A DNA stretch of 24,361 nucleotides from Chara braunii (GCA_003427395.1 BFEA01000009.1:7677036-7701396), one strand, 5' to 3'; shown: positions 8,567-17,674, numbered from the stretch's first letter. The notes: a model not told the origin generated them from the letters alone. Numbers and translations: made by a program.

Positions 8567-8860
8567 ACGATCTTTTTGTGACTCTATGAGACTTGGGTCA
8601 GAGGTTCCTATGTCCCTATCATAGGAACCCCAGTATTGACGTTATTTAGCTTACAATCCTTTTTGTGACTTTATGAGGGTTGGGCTTCAATCCCATGACC
8701 TTTTGACGGACATTGAACTATAGGTTGGCGGTTTGAGTTTTTTTCAGTAGTTGTCCCCCGATCAAGAGAAGACAACTTTTCTATATATAAAAAAAAAAAG
8801 TTTTTTTCAGTTGAAATAGGACCCTCAGTATTTACGTCACTTAGTTTAGGATTTCTTTTC
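8567..8860 (+). repeat. Diverged direct repeats
   Basis: ACGATCTTTTTGTGACTCTATGAG at about 8567 recurs as ACAATCCTTTTTGTGACTTTATGAG at about 8652. CAGTATTGACGTTATTTAG at 8631 recurs as CAGTATTTACGTCACTTAG at 8826. These are old duplications; no element type can be assigned. Confidence 0.7.
8603..8629. repeat. Perfect 10-bp hairpin
   Basis: GGTTCCTATG, 7-base loop TCCCTAT, CATAGGAACC. All ten pairs are perfect. Confidence 0.9.
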
Positions 8861-8970
8861 GCAAGGACAATAGTGGGCGAAACGATGTTGTCAAACAAAG
8901 TCTAAGTTGTTCTCCTCATACTTAGTTGTTGTGCTTAGAGTATTGTTCATCACGTCACACTTGTAATGTC

Positions 8971-9190
8971 GACAACAAGACCCCTGAGGATGGTTGGCTG
9001 GCTGGCCAACCGAAACTAGTCGGATGGACAACAAGACCCCTGAGGATGGTTGGCTGGACAATCGAAACTAGTCGGATGGACAACAAGACCCCTGAGGATG
9101 GCTGGATGGCAGACCATTTGAAACTAGTCGGATGGACAACAAGACCCCTAAGGACGGCTGACTGGCGGACCAACTCAAACTAGTTGGGTC
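8971..9190 (+). repeat. Four-copy 52-56 bp tandem array
   Basis: Units start with GACAACAAGACCCCTGAGGA at 8971, 9027, 9079 and 9135 and end with GAAACTAGTCGGATG. Spacings are 56, 52 and 56. The plus frame repeats TTRPLRMVGWTIETSRMD-like peptides but the unit length is not a multiple of three throughout, so coding is unlikely. There are no unique spacers, so this is a minisatellite and not a CRISPR array. Confidence 0.95.
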
Positions 9191-9511
9191 GGGTTCATGC
9201 CACTAATCATTATTGATATATCTTTTTTTTAAACGCGTTCAAAAGTTATCGACATCTTTGCATATTACCTCTGCTTTTCTTCCTTCTTTCTTTTTGAATC
9301 TTCTTGAATTTTTATCTTGTTGTCCATTATTGATATCTTATTCTCATTCTTTCCTTTATTTTTCTTCTTTTCTCTGATTTTTGTTCTCCTTCTTTTTTAC
9401 TCCTTATCTCTCTACTCGTTCGGTTACATGTTAACCATCTGCAAAAGGGAAGAAGAAAGCAACATTGAATAATCAACTAACACACCTCAAGGGCAAAGAA
9501 CCATTCATTAG
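9191..9511. other. T/C-rich gene-free stretch
   Basis: Strongly pyrimidine-rich between 9225 and 9420 (TTCTTCTTTTC-type sequence). No gene seen. It could serve as a polypyrimidine tract before the small ORF that follows, but no intron can be shown. Confidence 0.5.
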
Positions 9512-9736
9512 GAAACAAGGAGGGCTCTAGGGTGGTTGAAAAATGATGATATAATGAAAATTTGTGTGAATGAAGGTGTTGCGTACTCTACTCTTAAGCA
9601 GACGGGGGATGATATCGTTGCTCAACCCGTAAAACAAGCTCTCCTTTCAGAAAGGTTGATAGCATTGTCAAAGGACTTGGCAACGAATTTGGGTGAAGGA
9701 ATTAAGGATATCAGAGAAGACTTTGTCTCTTCGTAG
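9512..9736 (+). CDS. Unrecognised small ORF or exon-like fragment
   Basis: An open frame from 9512 to the TAG at 9734-9736; the first ATG is at 9554, giving about 60 residues. The peptide is protein-like and helical: KICVNEGVAYSTLKQTGDD, then QPVKQALLSERLIALSKDL and NLGEGIKDIREDF, with regular spacing of leucines and charged residues. I recognise no family. The frame opens just after CATTCATTAG, which could be a splice acceptor. It lies upstream of two regions encoding a shared peptide (9955 and 10340), so all may be debris of one gene or element. A chance ORF is possible. Confidence 0.25.
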   Translation, partial: ETRRALGWLKNDDIMKICVNEGVAYSTLKQTGDDIVAQPVKQALLSERLIALSKDLATNLGEGIKDIREDFVSS

Positions 9737-9954
9737 AGTCTCTCCCGGACGTGACTACTTTGTGGTCTATAGGGCGACAATGTTTTAAACTAAGATCTAC
9801 CCCTACAATTTTAAATTGTAAGATTTTGAACTCTCTTCTGCAGCTCGGTGTAATGGATGTATCCCATGGGTTTTGAAATTTTCAGACTGCATTTTAGAGT
9901 GTTGCTTGTTGTATGCGGGGTGACTTTATTCTTTTTTATTCATGAAAGGTTTTT

Positions 9955-10075
9955 AAACCACCAATACTTCCTAAAGTTGTGTCCGTTAACAAACCACAAT
10001 TTTTAAAAACGTACGAGTCACTACAAGAGTGTCAAAAATCATTCACGACCAATAGTTGGGCCAAGTACTAACAGT
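9955..10075 (+). pseudogene. Protein-coding relic, copy 1 of LPKVV peptide
   Basis: Reads KPPILPKVVSVNKPQFLKTYESLQECQKSFTTNSWAKY before a TAA. It shares K-P-x-x-L-P-K-V-V-x-V-N-x-P-x-F with 10351-10410. The DNA is also similar (ACTTCCTAAAGTTGTG is identical). The family is unknown to me. Confidence 0.35.
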
Positions 10076-10322
10076 TTAACCGTTGCTATGGGTTCTTTTT
10101 TGTTTCCTGCCAGTTTGAGTGCGATCAGTTACGTGATCGAAGGGATGGTTAGTGGACATGTCTGCCTCACTTTACGTTATATGGAGTTTTTTTGTAGTCA
10201 ATCTTTTGTTCTTAATAATTATTTTTCCTGTATGTTATTGTCACTTGCTTCTACATGACATCTACGCACTTGAAACTTGGAAGAGTTAATCTATGTTTTT
10301 TTTTGTTATTCGATTTTTTTCA

Positions 10323-10470
10323 GAGAAACAAAGTGGTTTCATTGCCTATTAAACCAACAGTACTTCCTAAAGTTGTGCTCGTTAACGAGCCATGCTTTCA
10401 GGACACGTCAGGTCTCTATAGGGACGCCCAAATTTCACCGGCTAAAAATGTTTTTACTCTATTTTTTTCC
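10323..10470 (+). pseudogene. Protein-coding relic, copy 2 of LPKVV peptide
   Basis: The open frame begins directly after GATTTTTTTCAG, a textbook splice acceptor (pyrimidine tract plus CAG), and reads RNKVVSLPIKPTVLPKVVLVNEPCFQDTS. The LPKVV-x-VN-x-P-x-F stretch repeats copy 1 at 9955. The frame stays open to about 10575 but turns into F/C/W-rich sequence, which suggests intron or noncoding DNA. It may be a duplicated exon of an unidentified gene, or two repeats of a decayed element. Confidence 0.35.
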
Positions 10471-10621
10471 ATAACTGCTAGCAGGGATAAGTATTGGTGG
10501 TTTAGTTGTATCCTATGTTATTTCATTACGATTTGGTATTCGTGTTCGAGAAAGGAGACTGATTTGTGTTATTTATGATGTGTGATATTGAAAGGGAGAG
10601 ATTAAAAAAACTATGCGCTAA

Positions 10622-10873
10622 GATAATTATTGGTCTATACATCACGGAAGCTTGAAAATCAATATTGATCAGGCGTATACTCGTAGTTTGGTAAAAAGAT
10701 TGAACGAAAATCGAACAGTAGGTAGTTACATTAATAACTTATATAGCTTTGTCGGATCAAGCGGATATCCTTTCGTCTGTAACGAGATTAATGAGTCATT
10801 ACCTCGAGTGGACAATCACGTTTTATTTCGTCTTAGTGCGGTTAATATTTTTCAATCGTGGATGAGTATCTAA
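10622..10873 (+). CDS. Unrecognised ORF fragment (about 83 codons)
   Basis: Open from 10622 to the TAA at 10871-10873 with no ATG near its start. The peptide (DNYWSIHHGSLKINIDQAY, then TRSLVKRLNENRTVGSYINN and NEINESLPRVDNHVLFRLSA) has balanced composition and no low complexity, unlike most chance frames around it. I do not recognise it. It could be an exon or the remains of a transposon or integrated element protein. Without an ATG it is not a complete gene. Confidence 0.25.
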   Translation, partial: DNYWSIHHGSLKINIDQAYTRSLVKRLNENRTVGSYINNLYSFVGSSGYPFVCNEINESLPRVDNHVLFRLSAVNIFQSWMSI

Positions 10874-11571
10874 AAAAAATGTTTTACAACCATCTTATAA
10901 GAAATTTATCTTTGCTTTGAGGAAGCAAATCCTCGACTCCTTCTCATAATTTCCTCAACTCAATTTATCTTCATATGACTCTTCTTTGTCATAATATACA
11001 ATTTGGTGTTTTCTTACTCATTACTCTGAAAAATGGTTAGTCTTAGAGGATGCGTGTCGAGTAGATGAGACCAGGAAGCACCAGTAACGGATTCTACTGA
11101 AAATTCATAGAGCCTTCAAAGACGAATTTAAGAACATATATTTTAAAGAAAGGACACGTCAGTGGGAAGTGCAATCATAAACTATGGAATCTCTTACTGC
11201 CAAAAAACATTCATAGCACAGTCATCAAGGCGCGCATAAGTCCAACGTAAATCCATTGATCGTCGATGAGAAATTGTCAAAAATCCAAAAAAAAAATAAA
11301 AAAATCCAAAAATTAGAGGGCCTCATCAACCACTGATTCCATGCATAATACCAATAAAAAAAGTAAGGGTACCCGTAGTAAAGCCAAAAAAAAACATGAA
11401 TAACAAAACTTAGGGTTGTATAAGCTTGTTCGGGTACAAAAGCTAGTACGTCATATACAAGCAGGGTAAAACAATAGGGTCTTAAAACACAAGTACATTC
11501 AACTATTGTTCATGGGCAGCACATGTCATCGATTTTTTTAATCAACAGCGTGCCAACGCCATTTTTTCCGG

Positions 11572-11598
11572 AAGAAACTTGTAGGCAACAAGTTTCTT
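11572..11598. repeat. Perfect 11-bp hairpin
   Basis: AAGAAACTTGT, loop AGGCA, ACAAGTTTCTT. On the plus strand it ends in a T-run (TTTT), so it resembles a factor-independent terminator, though in a nuclear genome this is more likely a palindrome of unknown role. Confidence 0.9.
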
Positions 11599-11799
11599 TT
11601 CAGTAAGGCCGAGACCGTATACTAGCGGTTTAAAACCTTATAGTTTTTAGGTCAGTCTTTCTGTATCTGAAAAATTTTGAAGGTTTTTTTGAACTTTTTT
11701 ATTTTGTCTTTTTTTATGAAACTTTATTTTATGGGCTACAGCCAGTCCGAAACAAGTTCGCACAAGGGTTAAGATTTTTTAGAACCCTCTTGTTCCAGG

Positions 11800-11820
11800 T
11801 TTGTCTGCCTACTAGACAAA
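11800..11820. repeat. Perfect 7-bp hairpin
   Basis: TTTGTCT, 7-base loop, AGACAAA. Confidence 0.8.
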
Positions 11821-11945
11821 GCCCCATTTATTATGGGTAGGTTAGGGGGACTTCACTTGCTGTCAACTGGATAGCGTCAATGTCAGCATCTCATTGTGAG
11901 CATAAGGCCGAACATTGCAGTCAACGTTGGTTTCAGCCTCGGGTC

Positions 11946-12437
11946 CAACTTTCAATCCATTAGACATCATTTCCTATAATATTTGACGTTACGCTAGGCT
12001 ATGCTATGCTACTCTATGCTATGATATGCTATGCTATATTATGCTATAACAATATATGCTCTGCGTAGCACTGTGTTCGCGTTCGGAAGTGAACGTGAAA
12101 AAGCGCCCAAAACCTTCCGAACACGAACATTAAAAAAAAAAAAAAAAAAAAAGTTAAAAAAAAAATCTGAAAACAATATATGTTATGCAAAATATTAATG
12201 CAAGCAACTTTTGCCTTGGAGTCATGTTCAAATTCGTAGCCAATCATGAGTTAAAATAAAAATCCGAAAAAACTAATTTGAGTTTTTTTTATTTTTTTTA
12301 CGAAAACAAAATTACGTTTGACCGAACATGTTCGTGAGTTGTTCGCGCGAACGTGAAGGGGCGCAAACACGTTCGCCGTGCTACACAGAATATACTATGA
12401 TACTACGTATAAATGATGAGTAACAGATTGAAAGTTG
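11946..12437. mobile_element. Foldback/MITE-like element with inverted arms
   Basis: The left arm begins CAACTTTCAATC...CATCATTT at 11946 and its reverse complement is at 12411-12437 (ending GATTGAAAGTTG). Further in, TCTGCGTAGCAC (12060) pairs with GTGCTACACAGA (12379-12390). (TATGC)n arrays flank both arms in opposite orientation: TATGCTATGCT at 12000-12050 and AGCATAGCATA at 12446-12487. The interior is A-rich with an A21 run and holds GTTCG/CGAAC words in both orientations. There is no transposase, so it would be non-autonomous. Exact ends and a target duplication are not visible; the element may extend to 12490. Confidence 0.6.
12000..12050 (+). repeat. (TATGC)n pentanucleotide array, left
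   Basis: Degenerate TATGC/TATGA units, mirrored on the opposite strand at 12446-12487. Confidence 0.85.
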
Positions 12438-12445
12438 AAACTTCA

Positions 12446-12487
12446 TAGTATAGCATAGCATAACATAGCATAGCATAGCATAGCATA
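12446..12487 (-). repeat. (TATGC)n pentanucleotide array, right
   Basis: AGCAT/AACAT units, the reverse complement of the array at 12000-12050. Confidence 0.85.
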
Positions 12488-13095
12488 ACACATTATAGCG
12501 CAACATTTCCCTCAGTTATGATATTTATTGATCAAACAATCATAATCAGCTAAACATTTTTCATTTGCTTTCAAAAGACACATATATGTATATAAAGAAA
12601 TAATAAAAACATATATACTCGCAGAAGGACTGTGCTGGATGTTTCACTATTTGATTGCACGGACAGACATATTGAATAATTGATTCATCTGGGAAAGTCA
12701 TGATGTAAATATGCCCTTGTATGATTTTGTTTGGAAATTTTAGTTATTGGCATGTGACTTATTCTCTTGCTTTATCTTTTTCCGGTTGTCGAGTTTCAAC
12801 AACCGAATAGTCTTTTTTTTTCCCATAATATGGATGTCTTTACACTGCAACGCACTCAGAGTATGCTTCTTGTCAAACGATGTCCACAACGAGTCTGGAT
12901 ATTCACCGACGTCTTTCAATGGAGGATTGGAATCATCTTTCAAAATTTTCACGCCAATTGTAAATTATTACCTCAACTCCAAACTCACAGGCGGAGGATG
13001 CCGAGTGCAACTTCTCTGACCTTCTTTCCTCCCTTAGCAAGTGCAGCTGCCCGAAGGCGAAGTGCCTTGCTAAGGGCGCGAACACAGCCTGCAGC
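12488..13095. other. Gene-free region
   Basis: AT-rich sequence. A 90-codon frame at 12747-13019 has no recognisable motif. I see no gene. Confidence 0.4.
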
Positions 13096-13530
13096 ATGCA
13101 ACATCTTCTTTATTGCTCCTACTTTCTTGTTGTTGATGCTGCTTCTATTGTTGTTACTGCATCTACTATTGCTTCTGTCATTGCTCCTGCTTTTACTGTT
13201 GTTATTGCTGCTGCTATTTTTATTGTTATTGTTCATGTTGTTGCATCTATTGTTGTTAGTTTTATTGTTGTTGCTTTTATTGTTGTTGTTGTAGATGCTG
13301 CTATTGCTCCTGGTCTTGCTCCTACTTTTGCTCCTGCTTTTGCTCCTGCTTTTGCTCCTGTTTTTGTTGTTTTCATTGTAGTTATTTTATTGTTGTTCTT
13401 GTTGCTGTTGTTATTGGTCCTGCTTTTACTGCGGCTGATGCTATTGCTCCTGCTTTGTTGCTCCTATTCTTATTGTTATTGTTGCTGCCGCTTCTATTAT
13501 CGCTGTTTGTTGCTGGCTCTTATTGCTCTT
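13096..13530. repeat. Trinucleotide-biased low-complexity tract
   Basis: Imperfect TTG/TTA/CTG/CTC triplets over more than 400 bases, with a local GCTCCTGCTTTT sub-repeat around 13312-13360. All plus frames give long L, V/A or C/Y-rich peptides and the minus frames give N/S-rich ones, which is what a decayed trinucleotide microsatellite yields. No ORF is called. Confidence 0.85.
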
Positions 13531-13762
13531 GCAACCAGAGGAACAAGGGCAACAACAATATCGCCTGACGACGACAATCGGAGTGGTGGTGGTCAGCCCC
13601 CCTCCTTTACATCAACAACATGCTGTTGAGGGCAATATGCTTTATGTTTTGGGGGACAGGGACAATATTCTTTGCATATCATGAAGCTCAACAAAACCTC
13701 ACTGCATAACTATTAGTAAGCAATATCTGTTGCTACTCTGTTTTTCATTTGTTAACTTTTGA

Positions 13763-13838
13763 TTAACCTGTATTGACTCTCGTTTAACCTCTGATAAGCC
13801 GTTGTTAACCACCGATGACTCGCTATTAACCTCCCGCG
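13763..13838 (+). repeat. 21-bp tandem repeat
   Basis: TTAACC recurs at 13763, 13784, 13805 and 13826, exactly 21 bases apart. The units are otherwise diverged, sharing a GAT/GACTC word near the middle. Confidence 0.8.
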
Positions 13839-13913
13839 AGAGCGATAGGAGCTAGGAGATGACATCCGTTGCAGGCATCCACACAGGCCCTCCATAATAG
13901 CTGCAATTTAAAG

Positions 13914-13915
<2 letters not shown>

Positions 13916-13998
<83 letters not shown>

Positions 13999-14002
13999 AA
14001 AG

Positions 14003-14050
<48 letters not shown>
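13916..14050 (+). repeat. Poly(A)81 and (GA)n block
   Basis: Eighty-one A in a row (13916-13996), a short GAAA transition, then (GA)n to 14050. The length of such a run may be inexact in the assembly. A long A tract can be the tail of a retroposed copy, but nothing retroposon-like is recognisable to its left. Confidence 0.95.
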
Positions 14051-14051
<1 letters not shown>

Positions 14052-14123
14052 AATGAAGAGAGAGTAAAGAATTGCAAATGGCCGCACTCACCCAGAAGAG
14101 CGAGAGAGAGGGATGAAGACAGG

Positions 14124-14136
14124 GGAAAAGAAAAAG

Positions 14137-14220
<84 letters not shown>

Positions 14221-14326
14221 AATGAAGAGAGAGAAAGAGCGACAGACAGAGGAAGAGAGGAAAAGGCATAGTTTTATTATCAGACCCGCAGGGACCAGGG
14301 TTTTTTTTTTTTTTTTTTTTTTTTTT
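14124..14326 (+). repeat. Duplicate A/GA block and poly(T) run
   Basis: GGGAAAAGAAAAAG passes into (GA)n at 14142-14219, followed by CAATGAAGAGAGAG. The same (GA)n-CAATGAAGAGAGAG junction occurs at 14051, 169 bases earlier, so the block is a tandem duplication. A T26 run lies at 14301-14326. Confidence 0.9.
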
Positions 14327-15240
14327 ACAGACTCAGGGACCACATTTTGTACCCTCTTCCTCTCGTCATTCACGCCCCCTTCGTCATTATCCTGTCTCTC
14401 TCCTTTCCTTAAAATATCTCTCTTCCCCTACCTGTGCGCCGAGCCCCTCTTCCTCCCTTCCAATCTCTTGTTCCTCACCTTATCCGGATCCCAATCCACG
14501 ACCTGCATTCTTTACCCTATTCTCTTGCCGTTCTTTCTCCTGCACTTCATCGCTTCATACATCCTCACCGTTGATTGGCTGACAATCCAACGTCCTCCTC
14601 CTCCTCCTCCTCCTCCTCCTTCTCTCGACCCCAGATGATCCTTATCTCCCGCCCCCCCCTTCTCCCCACCTCCACCCCGTCCTGCCAATCCACGCTGCCC
14701 ATTCCCCTTCTTCACAAATTGGGACCCCCGCTAGACATACATCCCCCCCTCATTTAACTTTAGGACCCCCCTTGGCATCTTCCCCCTCCACGACCTCCGT
14801 AACACTGGCAGACTTGGTTTTTTCTTTTTTCTTTTTTTTCTTTTTTTTTCTTTTTTTTTTGTGTTTGACACCGGCGAACATACGTTGCATGTCCTGACCA
14901 GGTGACTCTCTCCTTCTGCTTCCACTGTCGCGGCATCCCCATCCTGACCGACGGAATCCCGACCATCTCATCCTCCTGATGCCGCATCCTCACCCTTCCC
15001 CTTCGTACTTCTCCTGCTACTACTGCAGCTACTAAAAGTTTCGATAGCGACCTGCCCCCCCCTCGCCTGACCGGGCACCTGACCTCCCCCTACCCGTAGG
15101 GTTCCTTCTCCCTCTGCCTCTCCGTATTCACACATCACCCGCCTACTCCTTCCAATAGCGGCCGTGCACAAATCCTGTCCCGCTTGCAACACAGCACCTC
15201 CACAAAATATGAACTTGCAGCCCTAAACGAATAGAGGGAT

Positions 15241-15242
<2 letters not shown>
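14327..15242. other. Pyrimidine-rich gene-free region
   Basis: C/T-rich on the plus strand, with (CCT)n at 14593-14620 and a T-rich stretch at 14818-14860. Frames crossing it are S/P/L-rich or G-rich and are attributed to composition. No gene seen. Confidence 0.6.
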
Positions 15243-15302
<60 letters not shown>

Positions 15303-15322
15303 NAAAAAAAAAAAAAAAAAAA
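15243..15322 (+). repeat. (GA)n plus poly(A), with one N
   Basis: (GA)n from 15243 to 15302, one undetermined base at 15303 and A19 to 15322. The N marks an assembly or base-calling problem inside the repeat. Confidence 0.97.
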
Positions 15323-15727
15323 GCAGGAATTAGATTAATGGACATAATGTGAGTACTCAATCGGACGGGCTTTCGGATAATCTGATTGCAGGTCATCTCT
15401 TATCTTTTCGGTGAGTACTAAAAAAGTGGAGTTCCAATTTTCAATCAAAACTTTTTTGTCGCGGACTGAGTTCTTATTGCAAAATAAACCCAGGCCGCTA
15501 TGCTCATGCAGTTTTGTCAATGCCATGTTGTGCGTGACCAAACCATGCGGGACCAGGGCAAGCTTTCCCCCCCCCAACCATCAGCGTGTAGTACGGAGTG
15601 AATTTGTGCCAAATCATGACCAGCTTCAACCAGTGCTACCGGTTGACCCTTTCTTAGCCACTTTTTCAGACCCTTCTAAACCCCGACCCTTTTCACTTAC
15701 CACATGAAAAAAATCAGCCCTTTGAGC

Positions 15728-15990
15728 CGATGAGATTTCTTTTGCATTTATAACTCGGGCCATGACAAGACTGTAAAAACGTATTTGGATTGACAGACTG
15801 AGTTAATTTTGCACTAAAATAACTACTGTCTTCGCCCGAATACAATGCCCACTTATAATGGCTAAATTTAGTGTAACTTCCAGTCTAGATACAACCATAA
15901 TGACCAGGCATTATGTTAATGTGAAGATGGTAGTAGTTTGGATTGGCATCCTGAGTTCATTTTGCATTTACAACAAGACTGCAAAAAATG
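15728..15990 (+). repeat. Diverged repeats of a CTGAGTTCATTTTGCA unit
   Basis: Three related stretches: GATTTCTTTTGCATTTATAAC...ACAAGACTGTAAAAA (about 15730-15780), TTGGATTGACAGACTGAGTT..TTTTGCA (15785-15813) and TTGGATTGGCATCCTGAGTT..TTTTGCATTTACAAC...ACAAGACTGCAAAAA (15938-15990). The ORF at 15858 overlaps the third. Confidence 0.65.
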
Positions 15991-16253
15991 GCAGGGTATT
16001 TTTTTTCCCACAATTGGTGCGGCATACCGACACTTCCACAACAGAAAATGACGAGTTGTCAGAAACCGGTACAAAAATGGCAAATGAAACAGGAGGGTTG
16101 TATAGTTTCTCCAAAAAAACGTCTTCAAGTTTTAGGGGAATAAGAGGTTTGTTGAGCTGGTTGTCTCGAGAAATTGAGACAACAAACTCAACGGATAGTC
16201 ACAAAGGTAGGGGTTCCGGTATTTGGAAGAATTGGAAGAAAAAACGACCATAG
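15858..16253 (+). CDS. Hypothetical ORF, 131 residues, possible membrane segment
   Basis: ATG at 15858, TAG at 16251-16253. Residues 24-38 (MVVVWIGILSSFCIY) are hydrophobic and could span a membrane; the rest is S/T/E/K-rich and ends strongly basic (WKNWKKKRP). No family is recognised. The N-terminal part overlaps a diverged DNA repeat, which argues against an old conserved gene, but it is the longest ATG-started frame here without low complexity. No TATA box or polyadenylation signal is convincing. Confidence 0.2.
   Translation: MAKFSVTSSLDTTIMTRHYVNVKMVVVWIGILSSFCIYNKTAKNGRVFFFPQLVRHTDTSTTENDELSETGTKMANETGGLYSFSKKTSSSFRGIRGLLSWLSREIETTNSTDSHKGRGSGIWKNWKKKRP
16160..16183. repeat. Perfect 8-bp hairpin
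   Basis: GTTGTCTC, 8-base loop, GAGACAAC. Confidence 0.8.
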
Positions 16254-16369
16254 TATCTATTGCCTTTTTTTTATTGAAAACTGACCGCTAGATCACTTGG
16301 ACTATGTGCATCTTTGCCTACAGCCACATAGGGTCGAAAACTAAACGTCGACCTAGCTCAACAGAGTTA

Positions 16370-16386
16370 GTGGGACATGGTCCCAC
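16370..16386. repeat. Perfect 7-bp hairpin
   Basis: GTGGGAC, loop ATG, GTCCCAC. Confidence 0.8.
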
Positions 16387-16416
16387 GCCACTTTTATAGC
16401 CGAGTAGGTGATAAAA

Positions 16417-16436
16417 ATATATATATATATATATAT
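16417..16436. repeat. (AT)n microsatellite
   Basis: About ten AT units. Confidence 0.9.
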
Positions 16437-16604
16437 TTTTGATTGCAGATGAAAACTGGAAAGTATCCCACAACCATAATAACATTTCAACGAAAAAACA
16501 AGCTCCAATCTAGTAGCTCAATCCACCAGTATGTTCCCAAGAAACGCGCCCTTGCACGTCGAGCAAGATACATCATTTCATTGTTTTGACTGAATTTCAA
16601 ACAG

Positions 16605-16965
16605 GCAAAACAGGTTGTATGCGAACCCTATTTTGCGTGGATGGATATTGGGTGAAACAACACCTTGCCTTGATGGATTTCGGGTAACAACACACCTTGC
16701 CTTGATGGATTTTGGGTGAAACAGCACCCTTGTGCATCCATAGACAGTGCATTGCCTGGATGGACTTGGGGCGTTGCCTGGATGGACTCGGGGCAGAACC
16801 AAGCATCCGGGTGCACCAACGTGATGCACCGGATACTTGTTTCACCTGAAATCCATCCAGGCAATGCACCGTGTAGTTATTTCGCCAGAAATCCATTCAG
16901 ACAAAACAAGTGATATGCGAGCCCCATTTTAAGTGGATGGATTTTAGGTGAAACAACACCTTGCC
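16605..16965. repeat. Mixed-orientation GGATGGATTT minisatellite
   Basis: A unit resembling CCTTGCCTTGATGGATTTTGGGTGAAACA occurs about six times on plus (16637, 16670, 16702, 16757, 16779 and 16933 regions) and twice inverted (TTTCACCTGAAATCCATCCAGGCAATGCAC near 16840 and TTTCGCCAGAAATCCATTCAG near 16880). The outer copies share a longer context (AAACAGGTTGTATGCGAACCC at 16606 and AAACAAGTGATATGCGAGCCC at 16905), about 298 bases apart. Units vary from 22 to about 55 bases. This explains the overlapping minus-strand frames here. Confidence 0.85.
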
Positions 16966-17113
16966 AAAGAGGTTGAAGAAGCAATCATTCTACAACGCGT
17001 AAGGGCGTGGTCACAATAACTAAGTTCTAGCGTAATGAATCTAAGTGAATTTACGCCCATATGCAGACCACATTTCATAATTACTCCTTTGTCTGCCTAC
17101 TCTCGCATGTTCC

Positions 17114-17135
<22 letters not shown>
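17114..17135 (+). repeat. Poly(T) tract
   Basis: T22 run. Could be the reverse of a retroposon tail; nothing else supports that. Confidence 0.85.
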
Positions 17136-17145
<10 letters not shown>

Positions 17146-17180
17146 ATATTGTTTATCTGTTTATCTGTTGTGGAAAAAAA

Positions 17181-17498
17181 TATAGTAGTCTAACAGAGCT
17201 TCCCGGTAAACCATAGGCAGAGAGGGAGAAAAGGACAACAAATTTGGAGTTGTGACAAACTGTTTCGGAGGAGTTTCACCGACTCATCAGGAGGCTGAAC
17301 CCTCAATAGTCTACAGAATGCCCTAACGGATTACATTATAAGTGAAAATTCACCTTAACCCCAACTGTAGTTAAGCATCAAGGACTATCAACAACTGATA
17401 CCCTGAGGTGGGCACCAACCACTTCCCTCAAGGTACTTGTGACAAAATCTAAAGCAGACTATCACTTACCCACAACAGATGGAAAACTCTACAGACTG
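17181..17498 (+). repeat. ~317-bp direct repeat, copy 1
   Basis: Matches 17675-17990 over its whole length at roughly 80 percent by eye, with shared blocks such as AGGAGGCTGAACCCTCAA, GTTAAGCATCAA, CCCTGAGGTGGGCACCA and AAAGCAGACTATCAC. No coding frame is shared. The pair with a 176-base middle could be a diverged segmental duplication or a miniature terminal-repeat element. Confidence 0.9.
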
Positions 17499-17674
17499 TC
17501 GGTTCACACCCCATCACAAACAAGCAAAACACCCACAAAACAAAAAAAAGTCTGTCACAGTGAAAAAATACACTCCAGACATGCTACTGGCACTAGAGGC
17601 ACAACTTTGACGTGTAGTGATGACCCCAACCACTGTCCGGAGAAAACTGTAGCAGAGTGTTAGCGAAGTCGTGG
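17499..17674. other. Spacer between the two direct repeats
   Basis: A 176-base A/C-rich segment. I see no primer-binding site next to copy 1 and no purine tract next to copy 2, both expected of an LTR element's interior. Confidence 0.5.

Larger units (their letters stand above)
10874..11945. other. AT-rich gene-free region with hairpins
   Basis: No gene seen. Several A-runs occur at 11285-11400. It carries a perfect 11-bp hairpin (11572-11598) and a 7-bp hairpin (11800-11820), annotated separately. Confidence 0.5.

Noticed and set aside
8655-8700. Pol III B box GGCTTCAATCCC
   Set aside because: No A box at a suitable distance upstream.
8971-9190. CRISPR array
   Set aside because: Copies are head-to-tail without unique spacers, and the window is eukaryotic.
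13096-13629. 177- and 175-residue L/V/A-rich frames resembling membrane proteins
   Set aside because: The tract is a degenerate trinucleotide repeat; every frame is open and hydrophobic for that reason.
13826-14373. S/L- and F-rich minus-strand frames, 147 and 173 residues
   Set aside because: They are translations of poly(A)/(GA)n repeats.
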